Shown: positions 23,435 through 34,831 of the stretch, one piece after another
How the letters are laid out: every line of letters starts with the position of its first letter
Numbering within the stretch: position 1 is the stretch's first letter
Origin: Sphingopyxis chilensis
Lineage (GTDB): Bacteria; Pseudomonadota; Alphaproteobacteria; Sphingomonadales; Sphingomonadaceae
Assembly (NCBI RefSeq): GCF_035930445.1
Contig: NZ_CP142394.1
Coordinates: 2,327,501-2,391,500 of the forward strand
Direction: 5' to 3'
Length of the DNA: 64,000 nucleotides
Notes under the pieces: generated by a model
Told to the model about the DNA's origin: nothing
The model's database searches: none
Seen by the model: the letters and a program-made list of their open reading frames with translations, nothing else
Program-made: the position numbers and the translations under genes

Positions 23435-23563
23435 GTGCCATTCGTGCGGGTCGCGCCTGGGCGGTGCGACCGGGACGCCGCCTTTAGCAGCGCCGTCGGG
23501 TGATGCAAGGGGCCAAATCATCTTTCGATGCTTTTTTGACCTCCGGCGCTCACCCGCCGATAA

Positions 23564-23890
23564 TCAGCTTTCGTCGTCCTCGTCGTCGCCCGTGGCAACG
23601 CCCAGATCGTCGTCGCCGCCAAGGTCGACATCATTGTCCGGCGAGTCGCTGTCCTCGTCGACATCGACGTCCAGATCCAGATCCTCGTCGGCCGCGACAT
23701 CTTCCTTCACGACCTTGCCGGGCTTCTCGGCTTCTTCGAACGGCATCGGCTGCTTCGATTTCAGCACCGATTCCGGAATCCAGCTATAGCCGCAATTGAT
23801 GCAGCTGACCGGATCGTCCTTCGTCAAATCATAGAATCGGGTGGCGCATTTCGGGCAGCTGCGCTTCGTGCCCCATTCAGCCTTGATCAT
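23564..23890 (-). CDS. TIGR02300 (FYDLN-acid) family protein
   Basis: 108 residues. The N-terminal zinc-ribbon-like part has CPKC (Cys12, Cys15) and CINC (Cys30, Cys33) around RFYDLTKDD. The C-terminal 60 residues are a highly acidic Asp/Glu tail. This layout defines the FYDLN-acid family of alphaproteobacteria; the function is unknown. It is divergent from aroA. Typical length and no signal peptide. Confidence 0.93.
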   Translation of the reverse strand: MIKAEWGTKRSCPKCATRFYDLTKDDPVSCINCGYSWIPESVLKSKQPMPFEEAEKPGKVVKEDVAADEDLDLDVDVDEDSDSPDNDVDLGGDDDLGVATGDDEDDES

Positions 23891-24014
23891 AAACGCCTCA
23901 TAATCCTTTGGAAACAGGATAGAAATATGGAAGAGCGACGGCGCCTGAATAGCTATCCGTCAAATCGGCGTGCGCCTTGCCAGATTGCAAGGCCGCTGTC
24001 AAAAGCCGCACGCC

Positions 24015-25343
24015 ATGACCGATCAAACCGCCACCCCGCGCAGCTTTTCCGCTTCCGTTCCGCTGAAGGGCAGGATCGCGATTCCGGGGGACAAAAGCAT
24101 CTCGCACCGCTCGCTGATGCTCTCCGCGCTCGCGGTCGGGGAAAGCCGCGTCACCGGCCTGCTCGAAGGGCATGACGTGCTCGCGACCGCCGCGGCGATG
24201 CGCGCGATGGGCGCAACCATCGAGCGGCGGGACGATGGCGAATGGCGCATCCACGGCGTCGGGGTCGCCGGGCTGCTCCAGCCGCGCGCAGCGCTCGACA
24301 TGGGCAACAGCGGCACCTCGACGCGCCTGTTGATGGGGCTGGTCGCCAGCCACCCGATCACCGCCACCTTCGTCGGCGACGCCAGCCTGTCGGGGCGCCC
24401 GATGGGCCGCGTCATCGATCCGCTGTCGCTGATGGGGGCCGACATCTCGGCCTCTCCGGGGGGCCGCCTTCCCCTGATGATCCGCGGCCTCGCCCCCGCC
24501 ATCCCCCTTTCCTACCGCCTGCCGATGGCATCGGCGCAGGTGAAGAGCGCCGTGCTGCTCGCCGGGCTCAACACGCCGGGGATCACCGAAGTCATCGAAC
24601 CCGTCCCGACGCGCGACCACAGCGAACGCATGCTCAAGGGCTTCGGCGCCGAGCTGACGGTCGACTCCGACGGCGAAGGCACGCGCCATATCCGCATTCG
24701 CGGCGAAGCCGAGTTGAAGCCGCAGACGATCATCGTCCCCGGCGACCCGTCGTCGGCCGCCTTCTTTATCGTCGCCGCGCTGGTCGTGCCCGGATCGGAC
24801 GTCACCATCGCCAATGTCGGCCTGAACCCCACCCGCGCTGGCCTCGTCGAGGTGCTCAGGCAGATGGGCGGCGACATCGAACTCCTCGATGCGCGCGAAG
24901 TCGGCGGCGAGCCGGTCGCGGACCTGCGCGTCCGCCACAGCGCGCTCAAGGGCATCGACGTCGATCCCGCCGTCGCACCGAGCATGATCGACGAATTCCC
25001 GATCCTGTTCGTCGCCGCGGCGCTCGCCGAAGGCCGCACCGTCACGACCGGGCTCGACGAGCTTCGCGTCAAGGAAAGCGACCGCCTGGCCGTGATGGCA
25101 ACCGGCCTCGCGGCGATCGGCGTGCGCGTCGAAGAGAGCGAAGATGGCCTCGTCATCCACGGCACCGGCGGCGATCTGTTACCTGGCGGCGCGACCATCG
25201 CGGGCCACCTCGATCACCGCATCTGCATGAGCTTCGCGGTCGCGGGGCTCGTCTGCAAGGCGCCGGTGACGATCGACGACATTGCGCCGGTCGCGACGAG
25301 CTTCCCCAATTTCGAAGCCTTGCTTGCGGGCTTGCAACAATGA
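24015..25343 (+). CDS. aroA: 3-phosphoshikimate 1-carboxyvinyltransferase (EPSP synthase)
   Basis: 442 residues, catalysing the sixth step of the shikimate pathway (shikimate-3-phosphate plus PEP). Motifs include [10 protein letters not shown] (Lys27), [12 protein letters not shown] (97-108), [26 protein letters not shown] and [10 protein letters not shown]. Overall sequence resembles the class II Agrobacterium CP4 enzyme, but residue 100 is Gly, not the Ala that gives CP4 its glyphosate tolerance. It overlaps cmk by 4 bp. The ATG before TDQTATPR is preferred over an in-frame ATG 15 codons upstream. Confidence 0.97.
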   Translation: MTDQTATPRSFSASVPLKGRIAIPGDKSISHRSLMLSALAVGESRVTGLLEGHDVLATAAAMRAMGATIERRDDGEWRIHGVGVAGLLQPRAALDMGNSGTSTRLLMGLVASHPITATFVGDASLSGRPMGRVIDPLSLMGADISASPGGRLPLMIRGLAPAIPLSYRLPMASAQVKSAVLLAGLNTPGITEVIEPVPTRDHSERMLKGFGAELTVDSDGEGTRHIRIRGEAELKPQTIIVPGDPSSAAFFIVAALVVPGSDVTIANVGLNPTRAGLVEVLRQMGGDIELLDAREVGGEPVADLRVRHSALKGIDVDPAVAPSMIDEFPILFVAAALAEGRTVTTGLDELRVKESDRLAVMATGLAAIGVRVEESEDGLVIHGTGGDLLPGGATIAGHLDHRICMSFAVAGLVCKAPVTIDDIAPVATSFPNFEALLAGLQQ

Positions 25344-25969
25344 TCATCGCGGTCGACGGCCCCACCGCGTCGGGCAAGGGCACGATCGCCAAGGCGCTCG
25401 CCGCCCATTTCGGCCTTCCCGTGCTCGACACCGGCCTGCTCTATCGCGCGGTCGGCTATCAGACCCAGCTCGATCACGGCGACCCCGACAACGCCGCCGA
25501 CGCGCTCGCTGCCTGCGAATTCCCCGCCAGCCTGCTCGATGATCCCGCGCTGCGCTTCGAAAGCACGGGCAGCCTCGCCAGCCGCGCGTCGGTCCACCCG
25601 CAGGTCCGCGCCGCGCTGTTCCAGCGCCAGGTCGATTTCGCGAACCAGCCCGGCGGCGCGGTGCTCGACGGGCGCGACATCGGCACCGTCATCGCGCCGC
25701 ACGCCGACGCCAAATTGTTCGTGACAGCGACCGCCGAGGAACGTGCGCGCCGGCGTCACGCCGAAATGCTGGGGCGCGGAGTCGAGGTCGGTTTCGACGC
25801 GGTGCTCGCCGACGTCCATGCCCGCGATGCGCGCGACACGGGCCGCGCCGACGCTCCGCTCGTCCGCGCGCCCGACGCGATGCTGCTCGACAATAGCGCG
25901 CTCGATCGCGACGCCGCCATCGCCGCCGCGATCGCCTTTGTGGAAAGCAGGATCGGCGCGCGCGGCTGA
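25340..25969 (+). CDS. cmk: Cytidylate kinase
   Basis: 209 residues with P-loop GPTASGKGT (7-15), the [10 protein letters not shown] substrate segment and [10 protein letters not shown] (about 110-119), and the basic RRRHAEML lid. It phosphorylates CMP and dCMP. It begins inside the aroA stop codon (ATGA) and precedes rpsA, a very conserved aroA-cmk-rpsA arrangement in proteobacteria. Confidence 0.97.
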   Translation: MIIAVDGPTASGKGTIAKALAAHFGLPVLDTGLLYRAVGYQTQLDHGDPDNAADALAACEFPASLLDDPALRFESTGSLASRASVHPQVRAALFQRQVDFANQPGGAVLDGRDIGTVIAPHADAKLFVTATAEERARRRHAEMLGRGVEVGFDAVLADVHARDARDTGRADAPLVRAPDAMLLDNSALDRDAAIAAAIAFVESRIGARG

Positions 25970-25984
25970 AGAGCATCGCGCATA

Positions 25985-26002
25985 GGCCGCCCGAAGGCGG
26001 CC
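25985..26002 (+). terminator. Hairpin after cmk, possible weak terminator
   Basis: GGCCGCC-CGAA-GGCGGCC, followed by a C/G-rich stretch and only then TTTTCC, so the T-run is displaced from the stem. Confidence 0.35.
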
Positions 26003-26277
26003 GGCCCGGCCTTTTCCCTTGCCGAAAGCCCCTTTCCCGCATATACGCGCGCCGTCCGACGGGCTTTTGCCGGTCGAGGCACGGACAAGCCGCCGCTCGC
26101 AATCGGGCGTCGGGCGCGATGGGGTTCACCCTTCGCGCCCATTTTGCTTTGCCCGTGCCTTGGCCGACGAACAGCCCTGAAGATGTCCCGCCTCGCATCC
26201 GGCGGACGGGACGGATCGGCCACAAGACCAGCGGAACCAACCGCTTGGCCGGAACAATGAAGTAAGGAATACACTCT
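26003..26277 (+). other. 5' leader region of rpsA
   Basis: About 275 nt without a gene, rich in short inverted pairs such as GCCGACGAA and CAAGCGGTTGG-like segments. It probably carries the rpsA promoter and an untranslated leader, but I cannot assign specific boxes. AAGTAAGGAAT provides the ribosome site. Confidence 0.35.
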
Positions 26278-27990
<1,713 letters not shown>

Positions 27991-28015
27991 TCCTCCTTCC
28001 GCCGTCAGGTAACAG

Positions 28016-28052
28016 AAAAGGCCCGCAGAGTGTCCCTCTGCGGGCCTTTTTC
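28016..28052 (+). terminator. Rho-independent terminator of rpsA
   Basis: GGCCCGCAGAG / CTCTGCGGGCC stem with a short loop, preceded by AAAA and followed by TTTTT. Confidence 0.93.
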
Positions 28053-28194
28053 ATGTCGCGATATATTTTTGACCGGATCGGGATTCGTGATACCTTTGCG
28101 GCGCGTTGGGAGGGGTCTCACGCATTAAGGGCCGGCAACGTCCGGAATCCTGCTTCGGCGGGAAACGCGTGGCTGTATATATTAGGGGAAGCAC

Positions 28195-28473
28195 ATGATC
28201 CGGTCAGAACTGGTTCAAAAGATCGCGAGCGAAAACAGCGATTTGAGACTCGAAGAAGTCGAGCGCATCGTCGACACCTTCTTCGACTCGATCGTCGACC
28301 AACTCGCGGCGGGCGGCCGCGTCGAGTTGCGCGGCTTCGGCGCCTTCTCGACCCGCTCGCGCGAATCGCGCACCGGCCGCAACCCCCGCACCGGGGCCGC
28401 CGTCGATGTGAAGGCGAAAAGCGTCCCCTATTTCAAACCGGGCAAGGAAATGCGCGAGCGGCTGAACAGCTGA
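28195..28473 (+). CDS. ihfB: Integration host factor subunit beta
   Basis: 92 residues matching IhfB (HimD): [11 protein letters not shown], the [14 protein letters not shown] core, and RNPRTG (62-67) at the DNA-intercalating beta-arm tip. With IhfA it bends DNA in recombination and transcription. It follows rpsA, as in many proteobacteria. A TATATATTA sequence 20 nt upstream is a possible -10. Confidence 0.96.
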   Translation: MIRSELVQKIASENSDLRLEEVERIVDTFFDSIVDQLAAGGRVELRGFGAFSTRSRESRTGRNPRTGAAVDVKAKSVPYFKPGKEMRERLNS

Positions 28474-28490
28474 GCGACAGTCCGAACGCC

Positions 28491-28560
28491 GTCATTGCGA
28501 GCGCAGCGAAGCACTCTCCCGTTCGATAGCGGGAGAGTGCTTCGCTGCGCTCGCAATGAC
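28491..28560. repeat. Perfect 31-bp inverted repeat of the GTCATTGCGAGCG REP family
   Basis: Both arms are 31 of 31 complementary around an 8-nt loop (TTCGATAG). It lies between convergent ihfB and the ABC permease, where it may end transcription from both sides. Unlike other copies in the window it carries GCACTCTCCCG in place of GCAATCCAG. Confidence 0.93.
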
Positions 28561-28572
28561 GTTATTGAAGCC

Positions 28573-29340
28573 TCAGTTCTTGAGCCGGTATCCGGTGCGG
28601 AACATCCAGAAGATCACGCCAAGGCACAGCGCCAGAAACAGCGCGACCGCGCCCATGCTGACCTCGATCCCGACGTCACCCTTGCCGAAGAAGGTCCAGC
28701 GGAAGCCGCTGATCAGATAGACGACGGGATTGAACAGCGTGATCGTCCGCCATGCCGCGGGCAGCATGTCGAGCGAGTAGAAGGCGCCGCCAAGGAAGGT
28801 CAGCGGATAGATCACCAGCATCGGAATGACCTGAAGCTGCTCGAAGCTTTGCGCCCAGATGCCGATGATGAAGCCGAACAGGCAAAAGGTCACCGCCATC
28901 AGGATCATGAAGGCGACCATCAACAGCGGATAGGCGACCTGCACGTCGACGAACAGGTGCGCGGTGGCGAAAATGATCGACCCGATGACCACCGATTTCG
29001 TCGCCGCCGCGCCGACATAGGCGATCACCGTTTCGAGCGGCGACAGCGGCGCCGACAGCATTTCATAGATCGTCCCCGTCCATTTCGGCATATAGATGCC
29101 GAACGAGGCGTTGCTGATGCTTTCGGTGAACATCGTCAGCATCATCAGCCCGGGCACGATGAAGGCGCCATAGGGCACATCGCTGACCTCGGTCATCCGG
29201 CTGCCGATCGCCGATCCGAAGACGACGAAATAAAGCGCCGTGGTGATCACCGGCAGCATCAGGCTGGTCCAGAAGGTGCGCCCGAAGCGCGCCATTTCGA
29301 AGGCGTAGATCGCGCGTACGCCGCGCCAGTTCGCGGTCAT
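28573..29340 (-). CDS. ABC-2 type transporter permease
   Basis: 255 residues with six helices and the ABC-2 pattern: [13 protein letters not shown], then [24 protein letters not shown] and [16 protein letters not shown] near helix 5. It forms the membrane half of an exporter with the ATPase gene upstream, whose stop it overlaps by 4 bp (ATGA). The closest well-known relatives are YadH-type exporters; substrate unknown. Confidence 0.92.
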   Translation of the reverse strand: MTANWRGVRAIYAFEMARFGRTFWTSLMLPVITTALYFVVFGSAIGSRMTEVSDVPYGAFIVPGLMMLTMFTESISNASFGIYMPKWTGTIYEMLSAPLSPLETVIAYVGAAATKSVVIGSIIFATAHLFVDVQVAYPLLMVAFMILMAVTFCLFGFIIGIWAQSFEQLQVIPMLVIYPLTFLGGAFYSLDMLPAAWRTITLFNPVVYLISGFRWTFFGKGDVGIEVSMGAVALFLALCLGVIFWMFRTGYRLKN

Positions 29341-30284
29341 GCGGCTTCTCCCTTGGTAACGTTCGATTCGTGCACCAGCCCGACGAAAATATCCTCGAGC
29401 GAGCTTTGCCTGGTATGCAGATCCTTGAACTGGACCCCGATGTCGGTCATCCGCCGCAGCAGCGACGGCACGCCCGTCGCCTCGGCCCGGCTGTCGAACT
29501 CATAGACCAGCTCATTGCCCTCGCCCGCGAGTTCGAGCTTCCACTGTGCGAGCTCTTCGGGGATCGCCGCCAGCGGTTCGGTGAGATTGAGCGTGAGCGT
29601 CTTGCGCCCCAGCTTCTTGATCAGCTCGTCCTTCTGCTCGACCAGGATCAGCCGCCCGCCGGTGATCACCCCCACCCGGTCAGCCATTTCCTCGGCTTCC
29701 TCGATATAATGGGTTGTCAGGATGATCGTCACGCCGCGCTCGCGAAGGCCGCGCACCATGTTCCACATGTCGCGGCGCAATTCGACGTCGACACCCGCGG
29801 TCGGTTCGTCGAGGAACAGGATTTCGGGCTCGTGGCTCAGCGCCTTCGCGATCATCACGCGGCGTTTCATCCCGCCCGACAATTCCATGATCTTCGACGA
29901 GCGCTTGTCCCAGAGCGACAGGTCGCGCAGCAGCTGCTCGATGAACGCCGGGTCCTTGGGCTTGCCGAACAGGCCGCGCGAGAAAGTGACCGTCGCCATC
30001 ACCGTCTCGAACGCGTCGGTGTGCAGTTCCTGCGGCACCAGCCCGATCAGCGCCCGCGCGGCGCGATAGCCCTGCGCGTGGTCGTGACCGCCGACGGTCA
30101 CCGTCCCCGCGCTCGGCGTGACGATGCCGCAGACGATGCTGATCATCGTCGTCTTGCCCGCGCCGTTCGGCCCGAGCAGCGCGAAAATCTCGCCCTTGTT
30201 GATGGTAAGGTCGACGTCGCTCAGGGCTTTGTGACCGCTCTTGTAGGTTTTTCCGAGACCGGAAATTTGGAGGACAGCTGTCAT
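29337..30284 (-). CDS. ABC transporter ATP-binding protein (YadG-like)
   Basis: 315 residues: Walker A GPNGAGKT (38-45), signature LSGGMKRR, Walker [13 protein letters not shown] and switch His in [19 protein letters not shown]. The C-terminal 90 residues are the DUF4162-like extension found in drug or antibiotic exporters. The ATG of MTAVLQIS gives the canonical start, and the ribosome site GGAGGA is visible. It is the first gene of the two-gene exporter operon. Confidence 0.94.
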   Translation of the reverse strand: MTAVLQISGLGKTYKSGHKALSDVDLTINKGEIFALLGPNGAGKTTMISIVCGIVTPSAGTVTVGGHDHAQGYRAARALIGLVPQELHTDAFETVMATVTFSRGLFGKPKDPAFIEQLLRDLSLWDKRSSKIMELSGGMKRRVMIAKALSHEPEILFLDEPTAGVDVELRRDMWNMVRGLRERGVTIILTTHYIEEAEEMADRVGVITGGRLILVEQKDELIKKLGRKTLTLNLTEPLAAIPEELAQWKLELAGEGNELVYEFDSRAEATGVPSLLRRMTDIGVQFKDLHTRQSSLEDIFVGLVHESNVTKGEAA

Positions 30285-30373
30285 GACACGCCGTCTAGCC
30301 GAGCAACCCCTTGCCGTGAAGCGACAAACATCGCTTGACCTCCATCGACCCATCGGCTTGACCAACGGGCCAG

Positions 30374-30459
30374 GCGGACGTGGCGAAATCGGTAGACGCA
30401 GCAGACTTAAAATCTGCCGGCCTAGTGTCATGCGGGTTCAAGTCCCGCCGTCCGCACCA
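30374..30459 (+). tRNA. tRNA-Leu (TAA)
   Basis: 86 nt with encoded CCA, a long variable arm, acceptor GCGGACG/CGTCCGC, and anticodon loop CTTAAAA giving TAA. Confidence 0.97.
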
Positions 30460-30530
30460 GATTGCCCCGCCGGAACGGTCGGCAATAGGGCATGGCCTTG
30501 CGAAGCGCGCCGTCCTAGGGTGCGTTCGCA

Positions 30531-32024
30531 ATGCGCCTGATCCGTCCCGCTATCCTCTTCTCCCTCGTCGCATCCGCATCGGTCGCGCTTTCGGGCTGCG
30601 ACCTCTTCGGCGAACGCGGCCCTGTGAAAATCGCCGCCATCGGCACGCTCAATCCCGCGGCGACGCCGCTTTCGGGGGAGTTGTCGGGCGCCAATGCCGC
30701 GCTGCTCGATGCGACCTCGCAGGGCCTCGTCAGCTATGACGGAGAAGGGCAGATCGACACCGGCCTCGCCGACCGCTGGACCGTCACCACCGACGGGCGC
30801 AGCTATATCTTCCGGCTTCGCGAAGCCAAGTGGACCAACGGGCGCAAGGTCACCGCCGAGGATGTCTCGGCGATCCTGCGCTCCTATCTCGCCCCCGCCA
30901 GCCGTCACATCCTCAAGGACGATTTCCCCGAGGTCGAGACGATCAAGGCGATGACCGAGACCGTCATCGAAATCCGCCTCGCGGTACCGCAGCCCGCGAT
31001 TCTCGAACTGCTCGCGCAGCCGTCGATGGCGATCGTCAACAAGGGCATGGGCTGGGGCCCGATGCGCGGGCGCAAGATCGGCCGCGCGGTGCTGCTGTCG
31101 CCCGTCCCGGACCCGCTCGCCGAGGATCCCGAAGCCGCCGAGGCCGCCGCGAACGATCCCGCCGCCTCGATCGAGCTCGTCGGCACATCGCCCGAGGGCG
31201 CGCTCGCGCGGTTCAAGAACGGCTATGCCGATGGCGTGATCGGGGGACGCTTTTCGACCCTGCCCTATTTCGTCGCCTCGAACGTCGGCCGTTCGCGGCT
31301 GGTCGTCGATCCGGTGCCCGGCCTGTTCGGCCTGTCGTTCGTGCGCGCCGAGGGGTTCCTCGCAACCGACATCAACCGCGACGCGCTCGTCCGCGCGATC
31401 CGGCGCGAGCGGCTGATCGAGGCCTTTGGCCTCGCCGAATGGCAGCCGCAGGTCACGCTGCGCCCGGCGCTCTACACGCGCGACGGCGGCCCGGTGCCGC
31501 TGGTCCCCGCCTGGGCCGATTTCGACGAAGCCTCGCGCCTCGCCCAGGCGAAACGCGTGGTCGATGCCTGGCGCGCCGCCGGGCGCGAGATCGAGCCGCT
31601 GCGCATTGCGGTGCCCGATACGCCGGGCGGTCGCATATTGTTCGCCTATGTCGCCGCCGACTTCAACGCGATCGGCGTGCCGAGCCGGCGCGTCGCGATG
31701 GCGTCGTCCGCCGACCTTCGCCTGATCGACGAGGTCGCCCCGAACGACGATCCCCTGTGGGGAATACGCCGCCTGTCGTGCCGCCGCGACACGCTGTGCA
31801 ACCGCGAGGCGCAAAACCTGATCGATCTGGCGACTGCCAACATCGATATCGGCCAGCGCCGCCAGCAGATCAGCGAGGCCGAGGCGGTGCTGGCGCGTTA
31901 CGCGCCCTTCATCCCGCTCGCGACGCCGCTGCGCTGGTCGGTCGCGTCGCAGCGCCTGACCGGGCTGCGCGCCAACGGCCGTGCGCAGCACCCATTGAAT
32001 CACCTGATCGCCGCGCCTAACTAA
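30531..32024 (+). CDS. Peptide/nickel-type ABC substrate-binding lipoprotein
   Basis: 497 residues of the SBP_bac_5 family. The signal peptide ends in lipobox LSGC (Cys23), so it is anchored to a membrane. GLVSYDGEGQIDTGLADRW and FRLREAKWTNGRKVTAEDV are family hallmarks of DppA/OppA-like proteins. No permease or ATPase genes are adjacent; it may serve a distant transporter or be a stand-alone binding protein. It lies 71 nt after tRNA-Leu. Confidence 0.87.
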   Translation: MRLIRPAILFSLVASASVALSGCDLFGERGPVKIAAIGTLNPAATPLSGELSGANAALLDATSQGLVSYDGEGQIDTGLADRWTVTTDGRSYIFRLREAKWTNGRKVTAEDVSAILRSYLAPASRHILKDDFPEVETIKAMTETVIEIRLAVPQPAILELLAQPSMAIVNKGMGWGPMRGRKIGRAVLLSPVPDPLAEDPEAAEAAANDPAASIELVGTSPEGALARFKNGYADGVIGGRFSTLPYFVASNVGRSRLVVDPVPGLFGLSFVRAEGFLATDINRDALVRAIRRERLIEAFGLAEWQPQVTLRPALYTRDGGPVPLVPAWADFDEASRLAQAKRVVDAWRAAGREIEPLRIAVPDTPGGRILFAYVAADFNAIGVPSRRVAMASSADLRLIDEVAPNDDPLWGIRRLSCRRDTLCNREAQNLIDLATANIDIGQRRQQISEAEAVLARYAPFIPLATPLRWSVASQRLTGLRANGRAQHPLNHLIAAPN

Positions 32025-32065
32025 ATGGAGGCGCTTCAAGTTCGAGCGCTTTTGAAAGGACCCTG

Positions 32066-32488
32066 ATGGCCCCTTCGACCCCCAATCCGGATGCGATCTT
32101 CGACGCTCTCATCCAGAACCGGACCGACCCCGCGGCGCTGCGCAAGCGTGTCGAAACGCTCGAAATCCTCCTCGAGCGCAGCTTCGTCATTCCCGGCATC
32201 AACCGTCCGGTCGGCCTTGACGCGATCGTCGGACTCGTCCCCGTGGTCGGCGACGTCATCGCCGCGACGATGGGCGCCTATCTTATCTGGGAAGCGCGCA
32301 ACCTCGGCATGCCGAAGTGGAAGATCTGGCGCATGGTCGGCAATCTGGGTGTCGATACCGCGCTCGGCGCGGTGCCGCTCGTCGGCGACGCGTTCGACTT
32401 TTTCTTTCGCTCGAACACGCGCAATCTCAAGATCATCAAGAAGCATCTCGACAAGCATCATCCGGGCACGATCATCATCGACCAGTAA
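32066..32488 (+). CDS. DUF4112 family membrane-associated protein
   Basis: 140 residues with the DUF4112 core: IPGINRPVGLDAIVGLVPVVGDVIAA (about 42-66), the MPKWKIWRMVGNLGVD segment, and GAVPLVGDAFDFFFRSNTRN (about 100-119). Two Gly/Val-rich hydrophobic hairpins predict membrane association. Function unknown. It follows the substrate-binding protein by 41 nt on the same strand, possibly as one operon, and ends just before a REP palindrome. Confidence 0.88.
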   Translation: MAPSTPNPDAIFDALIQNRTDPAALRKRVETLEILLERSFVIPGINRPVGLDAIVGLVPVVGDVIAATMGAYLIWEARNLGMPKWKIWRMVGNLGVDTALGAVPLVGDAFDFFFRSNTRNLKIIKKHLDKHHPGTIIIDQ

Positions 32489-32494
32489 TTTCCA

Positions 32495-32575
32495 GTCATT
32501 GCGAGGAGCGAAGCGACGCGGCAATCCAGAGTCGCGCAAGGCCGCCCTGGATTGCTTCGCTACGCTCGCAATGAC
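32495..32575. repeat. REP palindrome, GTCATTGCGAGCG family
   Basis: GTCATTGCGAGGAGCGAAGC on the left and inverted CTGGATTGCTTCGCTACGCTC on the right surround about 16 bp. It is the same family as 28491-28560, 53872-54030 and 59181-59264. Confidence 0.88.
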
Positions 32576-32659
32576 GATGGTGCATTGGCAACCGGCCTTC
32601 CCCTCCGCTGTATAATGCTGCTAGCACAGCGGCTCCACACCCCAGGGGAGACTTTCTGA

Positions 32660-34774
32660 ATGATCCGCGCCAGCCTTGCCGCGCTTGCCCTCAGCTGTTC
32701 GATGACCGCCGTCGCGCTCGCCGCACCGCAAGAGAAGGACCCCTATCTCTGGCTCGAGGATATCGAGGGCGCGAAGGCGCTGGACTGGGTCAAGAAAGAA
32801 AATGCGGCAACCGACAAGCTGATCACCGCCCGCCCCGGCTTCGAGGCGGACCGCAAGCGCGCGCGCGAAATCCTCGATGACGACCGCCAGATCGCCGAGC
32901 CGGGCGAGGTGATGGGCGACATGATCACCAATTTCTGGCGCGACGCGAACAACCCGCGCGGCATCTGGCGCCAGAGTTCGCTGGGCGCCTATCTTGCCGG
33001 CAAGCCCGTATGGACGACGCTGATCGACGTCGATGCGCTCGGCAAGGCGGAAAAGCAGAGCTGGGTCTGGCACGGTGCCGACTGCCTCGCCCCCGATTAC
33101 AAACGCTGCCTCGTGTCACTGAGCCCCGGCGGCACCGACGCCGACGTCGTGCGCGAATGGGACCGCACGACCAAAAGCTTCGTCGACGGCGGTTTCGCGC
33201 TGCCGCAGGCGAAGAGCAGCGTGACGTGGGAGGATGCCGACACACTGCTCGTCGCCACCGACTATGGCGAGGGCAGCATGACCGCGTCGGGCTATCCGCG
33301 CATCGTCAAGCGCTGGAAACGCGGCACCCCGCTCTCGGCCGCGACGATGGTCGCCGAGGGCGAGCATGAGGATGTCGGCATGAATGTCTTCGCGCTCGTC
33401 GACGGCGACACGCGCTGGCCGATGATCAGCCGCGGCAAGACCTTCTACACCGCCGACTATCTGATCCGCGGCGTCGGCAGCGACGGCTATCATTCGACGA
33501 TCATTCCCGACACCGCCAGCCTTCGCGACGTGCTGGATGGGCAGGCGATCGTCTTTCTCAACAAGGATTTCGGCACCCGCTTTCCCGCAGGCTCGCTGAT
33601 CTCGCTGTCGCTCGAAGATATGGCGGCCGACCGGCAGGTCCCGGTCATCCCGGTCATGGCGCCGACCAGCGCGCAGGCGATCGAGGATGTCTCGGCGACC
33701 GACAATATCCTGTGGGTCAAGGCGCTCGACGACGTCGAAGGCAAGTTGTTCGCGCTCCGCCGCGACCAGCCGAACGGGCGCTGGAGCCAGAAGGAAATTC
33801 CCCTCGCCGCCAATGCGACGGTCCATATCGCGGGCACAATCGGCAAACGCGAGACGATCCTCGCGAGCGCCGAGACGATGCTGATGCCCCCGACGCTCTA
33901 TGCCGTGAGCGCGGACAGCGCGCCGAAGCCGGTCCAAAGCCTGCCCGCGACCTTCGACGCAAAGGACATGACCGCCGAGAAACGGTTCGCAACGTCGAAG
34001 GACGGGACGAAAATTCCCTATTTCCTCGTCCGAAAAAAGGGTGCGACGGGCCCCGTCCCGGCTCTCGTCCACGCCTATGGCGGCTTCCGCGCCGCGCAGA
34101 CGCCGGGTTACCTGACCGGCCAGCCCTACCGCGCCGGCCCGCTCGGCCTCTTCTGGGTCGAGGACGGCAATGCCTATGTCCTCGCCAATATTCGCGGCGG
34201 CGGCGAATATGGTCCCGCCTGGCACCAGGCGGCGCTGCGCGAAAAGCGCCAGAACAGCTTCGACGACCTCCACGCGGTCGCCGAGGATCTGGTGAAAACC
34301 GGGGTCAGCGCCAAGGGCAAGATCGCGATCTCGGGCCGTTCGAACGGCGGCGTGCTCGTCGGTGCGGCGATGACGCAGCGCCCCGACCTTTACGGCGCGG
34401 TGATCTCGGGCTCGCCGATCAAGGATATGTGGCGCTACGACAAGATGCTCGCGGGGGCTTCGTGGGTCGCCGAATATGGCGATCCCGACGTTCCCGAGGA
34501 CTGGGCCTTCCTGTCGAAATATTCGCCCTATCACAACATCCGCAAGGGCGTGACCTACCCGCCGATCTTCCTTTATCTGTCGACCAAGGACGACCGCGTC
34601 CATCCGGGCCACGCGCGCAAATACGCCGCGCGGCTGATGGAGAATGGCAACCGCGTCTATTATCATGAATATATCGAGGGCGGCCATTCGGTCGGCGCCG
34701 ACCATGCCGAGGATGCGGTGCGTGCCGCAATGCTCCACGGTTTCCTGCTGCGCGAGCTGGTGGAGAAGAAGTAA
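32660..34774 (+). CDS. Prolyl oligopeptidase family serine peptidase (S9)
   Basis: 704 residues with a signal peptide (cleavage near LAAP), so probably periplasmic. The N-terminal two thirds form the seven-blade propeller that filters substrates and the C-terminal third is the alpha/beta-hydrolase. The catalytic triad is Ser561 in SGRSNGG, Asp644/645 in TKDDRVHP and His676 in EGGHSVGA, and the oxyanion segment is NIRGGGEYGPAWH. It should cut short peptides after proline or related residues. It may supply nutrients together with the nearby peptide-binding lipoprotein. Confidence 0.93.
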   Translation: MIRASLAALALSCSMTAVALAAPQEKDPYLWLEDIEGAKALDWVKKENAATDKLITARPGFEADRKRAREILDDDRQIAEPGEVMGDMITNFWRDANNPRGIWRQSSLGAYLAGKPVWTTLIDVDALGKAEKQSWVWHGADCLAPDYKRCLVSLSPGGTDADVVREWDRTTKSFVDGGFALPQAKSSVTWEDADTLLVATDYGEGSMTASGYPRIVKRWKRGTPLSAATMVAEGEHEDVGMNVFALVDGDTRWPMISRGKTFYTADYLIRGVGSDGYHSTIIPDTASLRDVLDGQAIVFLNKDFGTRFPAGSLISLSLEDMAADRQVPVIPVMAPTSAQAIEDVSATDNILWVKALDDVEGKLFALRRDQPNGRWSQKEIPLAANATVHIAGTIGKRETILASAETMLMPPTLYAVSADSAPKPVQSLPATFDAKDMTAEKRFATSKDGTKIPYFLVRKKGATGPVPALVHAYGGFRAAQTPGYLTGQPYRAGPLGLFWVEDGNAYVLANIRGGGEYGPAWHQAALREKRQNSFDDLHAVAEDLVKTGVSAKGKIAISGRSNGGVLVGAAMTQRPDLYGAVISGSPIKDMWRYDKMLAGASWVAEYGDPDVPEDWAFLSKYSPYHNIRKGVTYPPIFLYLSTKDDRVHPGHARKYAARLMENGNRVYYHEYIEGGHSVGADHAEDAVRAAMLHGFLLRELVEKK

Positions 34775-34831
34775 CTGCCCAACCTCTCAACTAATGGGGG
34801 GCAAGAATGATTGGCGCCGGGCCGTGCCCTT

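Noticed and set aside
28491..28560. transposon terminal repeats of an IS element
   Set aside because: Only 8 bp lie between the arms, and no transposase occurs anywhere in the window.
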